Below are positions 10,462 to 21,364 of a stretch of DNA of 64,000 nucleotides, in pieces. The stretch is from Bilabrum cf. latius (lineage: Eukaryota; Bigyra: Bicosoecida; Bigyra; Bicosoecida). Location of the stretch: the NCBI GenBank assembly GCA_965178125.1, contig OZ237746.1:1-64000 (forward strand). The letters run 5' to 3'. Below the pieces are notes generated by a model. That model was given only the letters and a program-made list of their open reading frames with translations, made no database searches and had not been told where the DNA came from. The stretch's first letter is position 1; the number at the start of each line of letters is the position of its first letter. Made by a program: the position numbers and the translations under genes.

Positions 10462-11733
10462 TTATGCCCCAGCCCCGCACCCTTCGATCCCGCACACGCC
10501 CAGCCAGGGCGGGTCGAACCACGTGTGCCGATCGTCGCCCACCCAGGCTTGGAACGGCAGCACCTTGCCTCCAGGCCCGTCTGTGAGGTGCACGGACGCA
10601 TTGAACGCGTACCCGGTGGGCTCATACCCGGGCATCTGGATCGCAGGCACGGTTGTGTTGAGGCTCCCGTCCATAACCTGAGGGGGCAGCAGCCCTGCCC
10701 GCACCAGCGTGTGGACGTCCCGGGCGTAATACCCCACGGTGGCCTGCAGCTGCTTCTGCGCGTAGTACACGGCGGCCAGTGCCTGCCTTGCCCCCCACAC
10801 GCTGTCTCCTCGCCACTGGGCCTGCGCCTCGCTAGGGGGCTTGCTCGTGAACTGCAAGAAGCCCCACCGCTCGGGGAGATGCATGTTGATGGCCCCCTGC
10901 TCGCTCCACACCCAGTTGTGCTCAGGCATGTCGGGCACCTTGGACCAGTGGCACCGGACGCCCCGATCGATCTCGACCTCCGAGTCGCCTCCAGTGGCAG
11001 GCTGGTTCGGCTCGCCGCCGCAATCGCCAGCCTTCGTGACGTTCCATTCGACTCTGGAAAAGTCAAGCCTCCACTTTTCTCCTTCTCGAGGTGGCGCAGT
11101 GGCGATGCCGCTCTAGTTTGCGACATACCTCTCGAGCGGCAGGGCCAGCTCGACTTGCCAGCCTCTAGCTGGTCCGGCCAGCGGATCATCGAAAGGCCCA
11201 TCGGCCCAAGCAGCTGAACGAACCTACGGCTCTCCTCCGATGTTAATCGGCTGCCCCCCGTCCGCGTACGGCTTCGTGAGTGTGAGCCACCAAGTTGTGT
11301 TTATGACGTTCGCTTCCAGTTCTAGATAGTGTCGGGATGAGCCTGAGGGGTCGATGAATACCTCAAAATCATTATCAAGGAATACGACATCGTCATGCTG
11401 CGTTTGGTTTGCCCAGAGTGCGTCGTCTTGCAGGTCAGCTCCAACGTAAAGCCATTTTTCGTCCCATCTCATCTTTGCCCGCGTTCGGAAGTACGGGGGC
11501 TTCACCGCATCCCCCTGGATGTCAACAAATTCGGAAGTCCAAGGAGCGGCAGCCCATGCGGGGTCATCCAGTTTGCCGTCCATGCGTGGTGGCGCTTCGC
11601 CTGGCTGAATCTTGCTGACGACGTAGTGCTAAGGAAACGGGATCAGCCCCTTTGGGTAGCTAGCATGTGCCAATGACACAAGAATGTATCCAATGCTTAG
11701 CACATGAGCAGAGTGGAGCACCCAACTTCGCAT
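10462..11733 (-). CDS. Secreted protein with CBM9-like carbohydrate-binding domain
   Basis: A single exon of 423 residues ending in UAA. The start ATG at 11733 opens a good signal peptide (MRSWVLHSAHVLSIGYILVS, then a LAHA cleavage region). In-frame UAGs at 11629-11631, 11224-11226 and 11113-11115 join three fragments. The domain starts at RMDGKLDDPAW and continues with KWLYVGADLQDD, FEVFIDPSG and LDFSRVEW, the order typical of CBM9-like modules of secreted proteins, which bind sugar or polysaccharide ends. The C-terminal 150 residues contain no catalytic domain I recognise; they include WGFLQFTSKPPSE, which usually closes this family. It is probably extracellular and involved in polysaccharide binding. 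Confidence 0.8.
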
Positions 11734-11926
11734 ATTTCTGCTGGTTGTGGCCTGTCGAAATTCCGATCATACTCCGGATGCTCTCAGATGCACTGAAACG
11801 TGAACAAACAAACGACCACCCGTTGGTTGTCAACCAAGCCACCATCACGTACTGCATACTTTCATGCTAGTGTCTCACTTATGCGTGCAACTGGTTCAAA
11901 TGATGATACGAACTGGTGTGCTCCCA

Positions 11927-13867
11927 TCAGTCTGCCTTCGCGGCAGGTCTCCTGCCAATTGCTGTTAGGCCAGGTTGTGCGACGGGACTCCCCGGCCCAG
12001 CCCCACTGCCAGCAGTGCTAGTGCTAGTGGAAGTCGAACCCCCTGGTCTCCCAGCTCCTACCCCGTTCATAGACGTCTATCCTCCCCAGCTCTGTTGCCC
12101 GTTTCCATTCGATGCACCCTGCGGGTGCGTGCCTGGAGTCCCTGCGTGCTACGGTGTTGGACTGCCCGCCGCTGCGCTGCCAGTGGTACTGACACCCACC
12201 CCTGCCAGTGGTGACCCTACAGCACTGCTCTACCCCGCTCCCTGGCCCAAACCGGATCCATGCCCGAAGCTGCCAGCTGGGGGGCGCCCACCGGCCGCGG
12301 CTGCTGGCTACGATTGTCTGGGACCCGGACCGGATGGCCTGGCCTGCTGTAGCCCTGTCGAAATCTTGCCTACCATACCAGAGAGCCCCTACGCAGCAGC
12401 TGCAGCCGCTCCTAGCGCAAACGCCCCGGCCCCCTTTCCCCTGCTACCTGGTTTCAGTCGCCTCCCCGCCTGTCCGACCGCGGCCCCGAACGCACCCAGC
12501 GCCCCCGCCGCTCCGCCCTTGCCCTTGACCCAGTTGGACAGCCCGAACACCCACGAGTCCAGCAGCCTTGCAACGGTGAACACGCCGCCCGCCACCGCAC
12601 ACAGCCCCACCAGCAGCTGCGCCAGCGGCTCCCTCCGCTCCTCCCGCCGCACCATGAACGGAGAAAAGTCGTATACGAAGAACACCCCCGGCAGCACCGC
12701 CTGCCGCACACCTTGCACGACCGCAGGCCTGAACTGCGTGGCCACGGAGAACTGGTTCGACTGCAGCGGCTCTCCGCCCAGTGGCTGGTAGAGAGTGGGC
12801 ACCAGCTTGATGTAGTACTGGTACACGCCGGCGCCCTCCTCCGGCAGCTGCACCACCTCCTCAAGGGGCGCGTGCATGCCTGGCAGGTCCTGCCCGAACC
12901 TGAGGTAGTGCACCGTGTGCGACACGTTGAATTTGGGTATGTCCTGCGGGTTGAACTGGTGGATGTGCCGCGAGTCCTGCACGTGGATCTCACCCAGCGC
13001 AGCGTTCAAGTTGCCTGCCACTTTGTTCACAAGCAAGTATCCCTGCAGGTTACAGCCCTCCCCTTCCTGGCTCTGCTCGGCCGGGTCTCGGCTCGAGGGC
13101 ACGTCCTTGCACTGGCTGGCGATCTTTGACACGGCCGCGGCATTCCATCCCTTGTCTACATAGGCGGCCTTGAGCTCTTCGCATGTGTTGCAGCACTTGC
13201 GAGACGCTGATTCCGCCCCGTAGCACGACTTGCAGTCACCTTCCTTGACGACCTTGAGCTCCTCGGCCTCCAGCGCGTCCTGCACCTCCCACGGCAAAAG
13301 ATGCGGAAAAGCAGGCGCCGCAGGGTGCAACGTGTTTTTACGCAGCCGTGTCTTGGTGATAACATGCTCATGTGTCTGCTACTGGTCCCCTGACACGTCC
13401 ATGGCATCCAAGTTGATCTCTGCGGTGGGAGGGCGAGCACATGGACGGGAGCAGCAATCGCCCACTCGTTAGCAGGACTGCCGCGTGGCAGTATCGGTAG
13501 CTCACTTTTGCAATTTAAGGCGTGGAATGATACATTAAAGTCTATCTTGAGCTTCTGGCCAAACGAGGGATCTACGACCATGTGGTCGTGAATTTCTATG
13601 GTCAAGTAGCGAGCTATCTCGGATAGAGTAAGGATTGCTACGACAGCCATCGACAATAAGCTCACTGCGAAATTTGAATGCACCTGAATAGTCCGTTGCA
13701 GCACAGTGTGGTGTTGAGGAAGACGCAGTTGGTGCCACGTGCATTCGAAGGCTGCCACCGCATCCTTCAAGTAGGCCCAGTAGCCAGTATTACCGCAGCA
13801 GTGCGAACTCACTGGCAGCACCCGATCTAGTCTATGTCCTCTCTACTTTCTTCAGTTTTGGAAACAT
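11927..13867 (-). CDS. ERGIC3: ERGIC3/ERV46 cargo receptor of the ER-Golgi intermediate
   Basis: Exons are complement(13813..13867), complement(13506..13664) and complement(11927..13419), giving 568 residues and a UGA stop; introns are 148 and 86 bp with GTGAG donors and GCAG acceptors. The start gives MFPKLKKVERT, then TRSGA, a transmembrane helix (LLSMAVVAILTLSEIARYL), a lumenal domain with INLDAMDV and the Cys-rich CYGAE...CCNTCEELKAAY block diagnostic of ERV46 rather than ERV41, and the C-terminal helix after FVYDFSPFMV. ERV46 recycles between ER and Golgi with ERV41. Seven UAGs are read through: 13832, 13379, 12389, 12308, 12230, 12149 and 12077. The one at 13379 gives GDQQ where the family has GEQQ. 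The cytosolic tail beyond about residue 414 is unusually long, Ala/Gly/Ser-rich and holds five of the UAGs. Confidence 0.92.
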
Positions 13868-14241
13868 GTCAACGCCCTTGAGCTACTGCACGATAGATGC
13901 CTGCTACGTTGGCCGAAGAGTGGTGGCTCCACCTGAGCTTCCAGCCTTGCGTCGCCTCATCCCAGAGCTCATAACGACCAATATCTGCGAGTGAGCTGCT
14001 CAGGAGTATACGAGGTGTAGGACAAAGAGCAGCAGCACACTATAACGCGGGTCTCGGAAATAAGTCTGTTTTGACTTGAAACAGCTCCTTACATTTCGAA
14101 CCCGAGAAGCCAGCGCTGTGCGTTAGTATAAAAGGCTACATTTAGTCTATCTGCTTCGTTCACGGCTCTTTTTGCATACCACAAGGCTGAATATTAGTAA
14201 ATATACACTTTGTTAGCATCTATGCAATGATAACTGCTGAC
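13868..14241. other. Intergenic region between divergent genes
   Basis: This 374-bp AT-richer gap separates the start of ERGIC3 (minus) from a secreted-protein gene (plus). Apart from the TATA-like box listed separately I see no gene or repeat. It presumably holds both promoters. Confidence 0.6.
14127..14135 (+). promoter_or_regulatory. TATA-like box upstream of the secreted coiled-coil gene
   Basis: TATAAAAGG lies 107 bp upstream of the ATG at 14242 in a GC-poor context. It matches the TATA consensus, but the transcription start is unknown. Confidence 0.45.
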
Positions 14242-15534
14242 ATGAGCAGAAAACTTGCAGTTGCTGCGGTGTGCATGGTAGCTTTGGTTTCAGCTGTACA
14301 GTCGCCCCAATCAAGTTATTAGACTGGAACGCTTCCAAATGGGTTAACAATGAGAGTCCCAGTTGATATTCCCGAGGAGCTTGCGAGTTTCCGAAGGGAA
14401 TAGTATCCCGGGCAGTAGCAGCAGGAGGGGATGCGGTTTGCAAGGACCTAGCATGATCAGGGCGTCAGGTTGAGTCGGCCAGAAGGTTCCTCAGGGATTC
14501 CAATCTATGGACCTACCGGATCCGGTGTGTACGGCAGTCAGGCCCTGCCTCCAGGTGTCTTGCAGCCGCTCGGGGCTGGCGGGTACGACATGCACGCATA
14601 CCCGGGGCTAGCCGGCCCAGCAGTCGGGGGTCTGGGGGGACAATATGGTGGCTTGACGGCCAGCAATACGGCTGCATGGGCCCGTGGGATGGGGGCGCAG
14701 CACGTGCTATCTTAGTTGAGCCAGCAGGACCCCGGCTTGGCGTGGGTGCAGCAGCAGCACCTGGTGCAGAAGGCCCACGTCTCGCAGGAGATCATCGCGC
14801 TGCAGAGGGAGGGCCTTCTTAGGCAGAGGGACGTGGCTGTTGCACAAGCAGCCGTGCACCAGGCCCAGCGCGTCCTGCAGCACGCCCAGGCCCTCCAGCG
14901 CGCGGTGTCAGACCGAGTGGCTGCCCTCAACAAGCAGATGACTGCCCTCGACCTGGCCCAGCGCAGGGCGGCAGACCAAGCGCAGCTGAGGGCGCTTACT
15001 GCAGCGCTGGCGGAGGCCAAGGCGGCCAATGAGGCGGTATCCGGCGCTTAGGCGGGCCACGAGGACCTGATCGCCCAGCTGGAGGCCAAAGCCAAGGAGG
15101 CCCGGGAGCGGGTGAGCAAGGCATCGGGGGACATTGGGAAGCTGCTGGGGGGCAAGGGGGACGAAGGGGGGAAGCAATATGAAGGTGGGCAGGATGCAGG
15201 GGCCGGCAGCGAAGCGGGAGGGGAGGCAGAGGGCGAGGGCGCCACGCTGCTAGCAGTGCATTCAGGTGCGGGTAGCGGGACAGTGCAGGCAGCTGCAGCT
15301 GCAGCTGCAGCGGGCCAGTCTGCGACAGACAGCGTGCAACGCGTCGACTCCGGCGAAAGGCTAGGCAGGTCCAGCGGATAGAAATCATAGGAAACACCGG
15401 TGCATGCCGGGGCGGCGCTGGATGGCCACAGGGGGCGACTTGCGAAGGGTTCAGCAGAGAACAGCTAGGTTGAGGGGGAGAGCAGGAAAGCTTCTTTGGG
15501 GCTGCGTGGATCTGGTCACGGGCACGCTTCATGA
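14242..15534 (+). CDS. Secreted Gln-rich coiled-coil protein, unknown function
   Basis: One exon, 430 residues, ending in UGA. The ATG at 14242 starts a clear signal peptide (MSRKLAVAAVCMVALVSAVQ). A Gly/Pro/Tyr-rich stretch follows, then from about residue 155 a long coiled coil rich in Gln, Ala and Leu (HLVQKAHVSQEIIALQREGL and onward), then an Ala/Gly-rich tail. It carries nine in-frame UAGs (14320, 14401, 14416, 14449, 14713, 15049, 15379, 15388, 15466), the most of any gene here. Several fall in naturally Gln-rich runs, such as between YPG and the QQEG that follows. I do not recognise the family. The even frame, signal peptide and heptad pattern support it as a real gene only if UAG is sense. 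Confidence 0.75.
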
Positions 15535-15617
15535 ATGCACCATTTGACGAAGACACTGTATGACTGAATATTGACATCATCCCGATGATTCTGGCAATTA
15601 CAAGCCGCATGCACGCC

Positions 15618-15977
15618 TCAGACTCTCGCCCGCTTGCTGGGCCCGCCCGCCCCTCGGCCCCGGTGCATGGCCAGCGCCTGCCCTGCCGCGCTCTCCCCCC
15701 TGCTCTGCCATTTGCGGCCCCCCATCACGGCCGCAGACGGTAGCTCACCTCGCCCCTGCATCCCCGTTCCTGCCCCCGCCCCCGATCCCGGGAGCGGAGA
15801 CCCGCCCCCGCTCAGCCCAGGCACCCTGCTCCCGTCCCACGCCTCCCGCATGGACACTGGCACTGCCTCGTCTAGCACTGCCAGTGCCCTGCATGTGAGC
15901 CTCAAGAGTGACACATCAATGGAGTCCGGCAATCGGAGGTGCAGCCACACGCGGAAGCTGGCTGCCTCGGACTGCTA

Positions 15978-16029
<52 letters not shown>

Positions 16030-18044
16030 GCGCTGGAACTGCTCGTGGTGCTACTTCCAAGCACAGGGCCAGCACTCGTCACAGCAATCCGCTCCAACAC
16101 AGCAACGCCAATACAGGGGCGGTGCCAGGCGGGCTGGCGGGGACTCGCGGCAGCAGCCCGTGCTACTGCAGGCGCGGGCCGGCTGTATGCAAGCCCCTCC
16201 GCCGCCCCTGCCGCCGCGTGGGCCAGGTCACGCCCATCCACCGGCCCCAGGCTCTCGGTGCGGCCGAATGCACCATCCCCTGCGGCCCCTACATCTGCAT
16301 CGGGAGCGCCCAGCAGAGCCACGAACCTACCGACGCAGGCCCTCCACGGGGCCAGCACGGCAGGCCCCCAGTAGGGCTCCCTGGGGGCCAGCAGGGAGAC
16401 ACCGCTGGCCGGCACTCTCACCTCGCGGCGGCCCCTGAGCAGACCCGCTGGGCTGCACGGACCCCTCCTTGGGTGCAGCAAGGCTCCGGGAGAGTGCCGG
16501 AAGCGCTGCAGTGGGGTGCACAAAGCATCGCCCATGGCTGCGTCACCTGCTAGTCGATCCGCACGCGGCCAAACGGCATCGTCCGGTCCCATCCCCGCAT
16601 GGGGGTCCATCCAAGGGGCCCTCGCTTTCGGCATTGAGTGCAGTAACAGCTGGATCCAGCGGACACTCCTTCCCACTGCAGCAGAGGGCCGCGTGAGTCC
16701 AGTGCCCTCGGGCTCATCCGGTTTTCTCGACGCAGCGGTGGTACCGGGACTCGGGCTGCTGCCGTACGTTAGCGCTGTGGAAGAACCGTCTGTGCCTTTG
16801 CTCCCCGAGTCTTCGTTCGTCTCTAGTCGAGCCGCCATTACAGCTGCCCTTACCTTTTTTACAGCTGCCTGCGCCGTTTCGAGGTCCAGATGCTCCCATG
16901 GCCCCCCTTTGTAGACCAGCGGCCCCCTGTCCGGCACACCGGGGGGAAGCACACGGAGCGGCCGCTTTGGAGCAGAGCTGCCGGATGCGCTGGCTGATGC
17001 CCCGTGGGCCCCCAGTGTCATCACACTCGTCACACCAAGCTCGGCACAAATGGCTCTCAGGGTCATCAGACCGGCCCCCTTGACCCAACCACAGGTATTC
17101 ACGACAAGCAGAGGACGAGGGGTCGGGGCCCTACTTGCGCTGCTTCCGGCCCGACCACAGCCGGCACCCTCTCCAGCGCTGGCCCATGCCGCTGCCTCCG
17201 TTTCTAGTAGGCGCCTCATGGCGCGACCTGCTGCCGCACAGCAAGCCACAAATCCGCGGGGGTCAGCCTCTGGAGACGTGGCCCCGTAGGCGAAGCAGAC
17301 GGACCCACGCGGGCTTGTCATGGGTCGGGCCCCGTCGCAGCACGCGGGCGGCTCGAGCAGCCAGGGGAGCTGGATACCGCCTGCAAGATGGGACGATGGG
17401 ACCCCTTCAGCATCGGGTGTGCCGCTTGTCATTGGCAGCCTCGCAGTTGTGGCCTCGGACCGGGCAACTGCGCCGCACACCAGCCCGGGCCCCCCCAGCA
17501 GGGACTGACCCACGTCGCAGTCCAGGAGGGCCAATGGGCGGGCCGGGCGAGCTGCGGGGCCCGGCACTGAACTTGCAGCAGCTACTGGCTGACTGCCTGA
17601 TCCAGCCGCATTCATCAGCAGCGTTGCCAGCGTGCTCTTGCCGGAGCCCTGGGGCCCGACTACAGCGACTACATCGACATCGCGTGCCGGACTGGTCGTG
17701 GGGCTACCACCAGAGCCCCACAAAACAGTTTCTAAACCCAAGCTCCACGAGGATGGCAGGACTATCGACTGTGTGGTCGATTTCCAGGCAGACAAGGTTT
17801 TCGGGCTGTATGATGAATGCTTCGGGACAGCAAACTTCGCGAACTGCAGCACTGCACCATCGCCCCCAGCAGATAGGACTGGCTTAAGCTGCCACAGAGG
17901 AACGTCAAACGCTACAGGTGCAGCCTGGAGCAACTGGAACGCATTCACCGATGCAGATCCGTCAACCAAAGTGACAAAGCCGTGCGGCACAGGCAGTGGT
18001 ATCGTCTCATGCGGGGCAAGTGTTACAGAATTTATATATGGCAT
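15618..18044 (-). CDS. NOL9: Polynucleotide 5'-hydroxyl kinase NOL9/GRC3
   Basis: A single exon of 808 residues, UGA stop. An in-frame UAA lies just upstream of the ATG. The Clp1/Grc3 kinase fold is clear: Walker A GPQGSGKST at 130-138, LLDCDVGQ at about 174-180 (Walker B region), and NTCGWVKG at 316-323. Grc3/NOL9 phosphorylates RNA 5'-OH ends and acts in ITS2 processing of pre-rRNA in the nucleolus. A run of Ala codons, seen on the plus strand as a CAG repeat (15980-16027), is followed by UAG at 15975-15977 (residue 690). Read as Gln, the protein continues for another 118 residues including WLHLRLPDSIDVSLLRLTCR. The central region contains family-atypical Ala/Gly/Ser insertions. Confidence 0.9.
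15978..16027. repeat. CAG trinucleotide repeat coding poly-Ala on the minus strand
   Basis: About 16 CAG triplets lie within NOL9. On the coding strand they read as GCT and encode a polyalanine tract near the C-terminus. Confidence 0.95.
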
Positions 18045-18202
18045 TGGACTTAAGGTTTAACGGGCACCATATTCAAATTTCCCGCTATCTGTGGCCGATA
18101 AATACCAGTTGCCTTTTCGTTCTTTCACCGGAACGTTCGACGGGGTTCTCTGGCGATTTGAAAAAATCCAGGAGTTTAGAATCCAGGCTATTCATACCTC
18201 CA

Positions 18203-19581
18203 ATGGCATCTTAGAGCGCAGCATCCAGACTTGCTGGTAGATAGGATGATGATGATCTTGATTACGAGCTTGGATTAGGAACGGCTTCACAGGTATCGGT
18301 GGCCTAGGGCGATGGCACGAAACAAAGCGGGTCGAAAAGCAGCACGAGTGCATCATCGTCTGCTGCCAGATCGAACCTGGAAGATATGCTTGAGGATGAA
18401 GATTTTGGAATTAATACGGGTGGTACTGCCGGGAGGTCCACGGACCCTGCTCGCGGGCACGTTTCGAAGAGCGATGACGATGTCCTCGACGACTTGTTGC
18501 GAGCAGCCGGGCGTGATGATGCCGTGGCTAGCAGCGCGATGCGTGGCGGTACAGAATCAAGTGATGGATCTAGCCTGGGCCGACTAGGGGACGGATCTTC
18601 TGCTGCCGAAGACAGCGTATCGCTGGACGGCAGCATGAGCATGGGGTTCTCAACCGATATGGACACGTCGGGGCTGGAAGGTGACGACGACATGCTGGGG
18701 GTGTCTCCTGCCATGGCTATCTGCGAGCCTGATCCTCGCGTCGAGGTACTGGAGCGAGCCATAGAGCGCGAAAAAGTGAGCAACGGCCGGTCCGCCAGTG
18801 CGCGACGGCGCCCGAGTTTGGATGCTTTATAGCACACCCTGCCACCATTGCGTCCATTCGCTGCAACTGCATCCAATTGTCCCCCCTTTGACTTTAATAC
18901 CACCGCATTCCCACCTCCCAACCCGTACCCTTCCCCTCCCCTCCCTCCCCTCCCTCCCTGGACTTCCTGCAGTCGTGCCCCGAAGTGCTCCCCTACGAGG
19001 ACGAGCTCATCGAGTCCCTGGGGAACAAGCTGGACAGGGAGGAGGCCTTCCTCTCATCCAGCGCATCGAGACACCTGGACCCCCTGTTGAGAGAGCTCAG
19101 GGAACACGACTCGCACAGGGGCAGGTATCAGCTTGCCACATATGCCAGGGTCAGGCTGTGCAAGCTGCGTGGACAGCTCTTCTACCTGGCCTCTCACGAG
19201 GACGTGTGCGAGGCTAGACTCAGCGGGGCAGAGCACAGGTTCGTCAAGGACGCCTACCTGGCGCTGTCCAAGCATCTCCGGGGTTCAGTGCTGCAGCACC
19301 TGAGGGGCCGGCTGTCCCAGGTCAAGGACCCGCGGCTGGCCAGGGGCCCGCGGGTGGACAGGTATGTGACCGTGCGGTGCGAGGAGTCGGTGGGGCCCGT
19401 TCCGCTAGATCCCGCGGGGGGTTCTGGCCCTGGATCCGCGGAGAGTGGCATGCCCAGGGTACTGTCCTCGCAGCAGGACGAGGAGGAAAAGGACGCCTCG
19501 TTCGACGAGGGGACCGTGTACATCGTCCGGTATGACAAGGTGCGGTCATTGATCCACTCGGGCAAGTTGTAGTTGATATAA
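18203..19581 (+). CDS. SLD5: GINS complex subunit SLD5 (GINS4)
   Basis: Exons 18203..18775 and 18973..19578 plus UAA; 393 residues. The 197-bp intron has a GTGAGC donor and a CTGCAG acceptor behind a long pyrimidine tract. Splicing joins VEVLERAIEREK to SCPEVLPYEDEL, matching the start of the SLD5 A-domain. The B-domain end reads YIVRYDKVRSLIHSGKL, then UAG, then Leu-Ile-UAA. With Gln the C-terminus becomes KLQLI, like the QLI end I recall for human SLD5. GINS is part of the CMG replicative helicase. The first 190 residues are an acidic, Ser-rich extension not typical of SLD5; it contains UAGs at 18212, 18242 and 18305. The ATG choice within this extension is an inference. Confidence 0.88.
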
Positions 19582-19911
19582 ATAGAAGCAGACTGCTATG
19601 CTCTTACAGTCAGATTCTGTGCGAACAGGGCTGTGGTGTTGCTTTTTTGCGCCAAGCTGCTGTCGGTACCTTTGTAGGGTGGGGTTGGGATCAAAACGAG
19701 CGAAATCAGATTTATCGTTCAGCGCAAGACTCACCGACCAACCGGAATCAAGCCGTCGCGATTTAGGCACTGGCTGCCACTAATCGAAGTAAAAGTAGAA
19801 TCTTGCAGAACGGGGACCTCGCATACGCCGCATTTGTCGGATTGGAAGGTCCAGCAGTACCGAATCAAAGTCCGCGCTTGGCTCTGAGAGCAACTCGGTA
19901 CCATCAAAGCA
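19582..19911. other. Intergenic, nothing recognised
   Basis: 330 bp between SLD5 and the next plus-strand gene. No repeat, RNA gene or convincing frame is visible. Confidence 0.6.
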
Positions 19912-21120
19912 ATGGAGTGGGCACCTCTAGATTTCTACAGGGCTTCATCCCTAACGCATGAGACGTAGCGGGCGAAAGAGCTCTACGAGGCAGCGCTCGC
20001 GCGCCGAGACGCTGCTCAAGTTGCGGCTCTGCGCGCTTCGATGGAGCAGCGCATCGATGAGCTGCAACAGTTTTTCGTCGCTCATTCGGACGACGAGAGA
20101 GCCCTTTTGTTTGAGACTCAGCGCCTGTCGTTAAGATCGCTGCTAACAAAGTTTGCATCTGGAACAGCGGCAGCTGGTGGGAAGGGTGGAGCTGCCGCGA
20201 GAGCTGGCGAATCTGGCGTTGCGGGAGGAGTGTCCTCGGCATTGACAGCGTCTGGGGTGGGCAGGGAGGCTGCAGGCAGCAGCCACAAAGCCCGTTTGGT
20301 AACGTCCGGCGGTAAGCGCATCACTGACGATGCTCGACTGACCGTGGAGGAGGCCAAGGAGTGGTTCGATTTCGCGGGGGCGCGACACATGCCTGGCTTA
20401 CGGGCCCGCGTGTTCGAGGAGGCAGCCGAGGACCTGGCCTCGCTGCAGCATGACGAGTGCGTTAGCGTGCGACTCATGCGCCGGTGGTTCTTCGCTCACT
20501 ACCGCAAGGGCAAGTGGCGCAAGAGGGGAGATGCGGCCCGCATCGCGGTGAGGGAGGCGGCCACACCGGGCAACCTGGCAAAGGCGGACGCAGACGGACG
20601 CACCCCGGCACCCGCCCCGATTTACTCGTGGGAGATGGGGGCAGCCACCGATGAGGCCATGATGGCAGCCTCGGTGCTGCTGCAGAAAGAAGGGGGGGGA
20701 GATGAGGACGTCCCCGGGGTGGGGGCGAGGAGGTCCGACGGGGGCCGGCTGGCCGTGTCGCCCTCGCACGCGGCGGCAGCAGCCACAGCGGTGGCACAGC
20801 TGCCCCCCGTGGGCATGCCCGCGCCCCGCATCGAGTTCCAGATCCGGCTGTCTCCCAAGGAGTTCGCGGCCCTGTGCCTGCGCAGGAGGAGCGCGGCCGC
20901 CGAGTCGAGGTACAAAAAGAGGGTGGCGGCGGCGGGGGAGCAGCGGCGGCAGGAGCGGGAGGAGATCGAGGAGCAGCTGGCCAAGGATGCGATTCGCATG
21001 AGCGGGCCTTACCTGGACCCGTCCACGATGGACAAGCACATCTACAGGTCGTCCAACCGGGAGATGTGGAGGACGAGGGACGGGTTCAACGTGTCCGCGG
21101 GCAAGCGGCGCAAGGGATGA
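19912..21120 (+). CDS. Unknown coiled-coil protein
   Basis: One exon, 402 residues, ending in UGA. An in-frame UGA at 19885 precedes the ATG. UAG at 19966-19968 lies in THETQRAKELYEAAL when read as Gln. The N-terminal helix is a coiled coil (residues about 15-60). A second conserved-looking block runs from LTVEEAKEWFDFAGARHMPG through VRLMRRWFFAHYRKGKWRKR. A basic helix (SAAAESRYKKRVAAAGEQRR) precedes the C-terminal GPYLDPSTMDKHIYR. I do not recognise the family. The length, helix pattern and strong codon bias support a real gene. Confidence 0.7.
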
Positions 21121-21364
21121 GCGATTGCCTGCCAGCATGCATATCTGCTGCATAAAGCCGCGAAAGAAGAGGCTAAGGCCTGTCGCGCGCGTGTGTTGTT
21201 CAGCGCGATGGGCGTGTGCATTGGCGCTGGAGCGGCGATTGGTCGCTCTTTGCCTCTGTGATGTGGTGATGCCAACAATTTTCGATTCGTATTCGCGTCG
21301 CATGGCGCATCCACTGCAGATAAAATTTATATGGGGAACGCAGAGCGACCGGCCATTATATTTC

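Noticed and set aside
11629-11631. UAG before HYVVSKI in the CBM9 protein as an intron acceptor (CCTTAG)
   Set aside because: Reading through it extends directly into a complete signal peptide starting at 11733, which is a simpler explanation.
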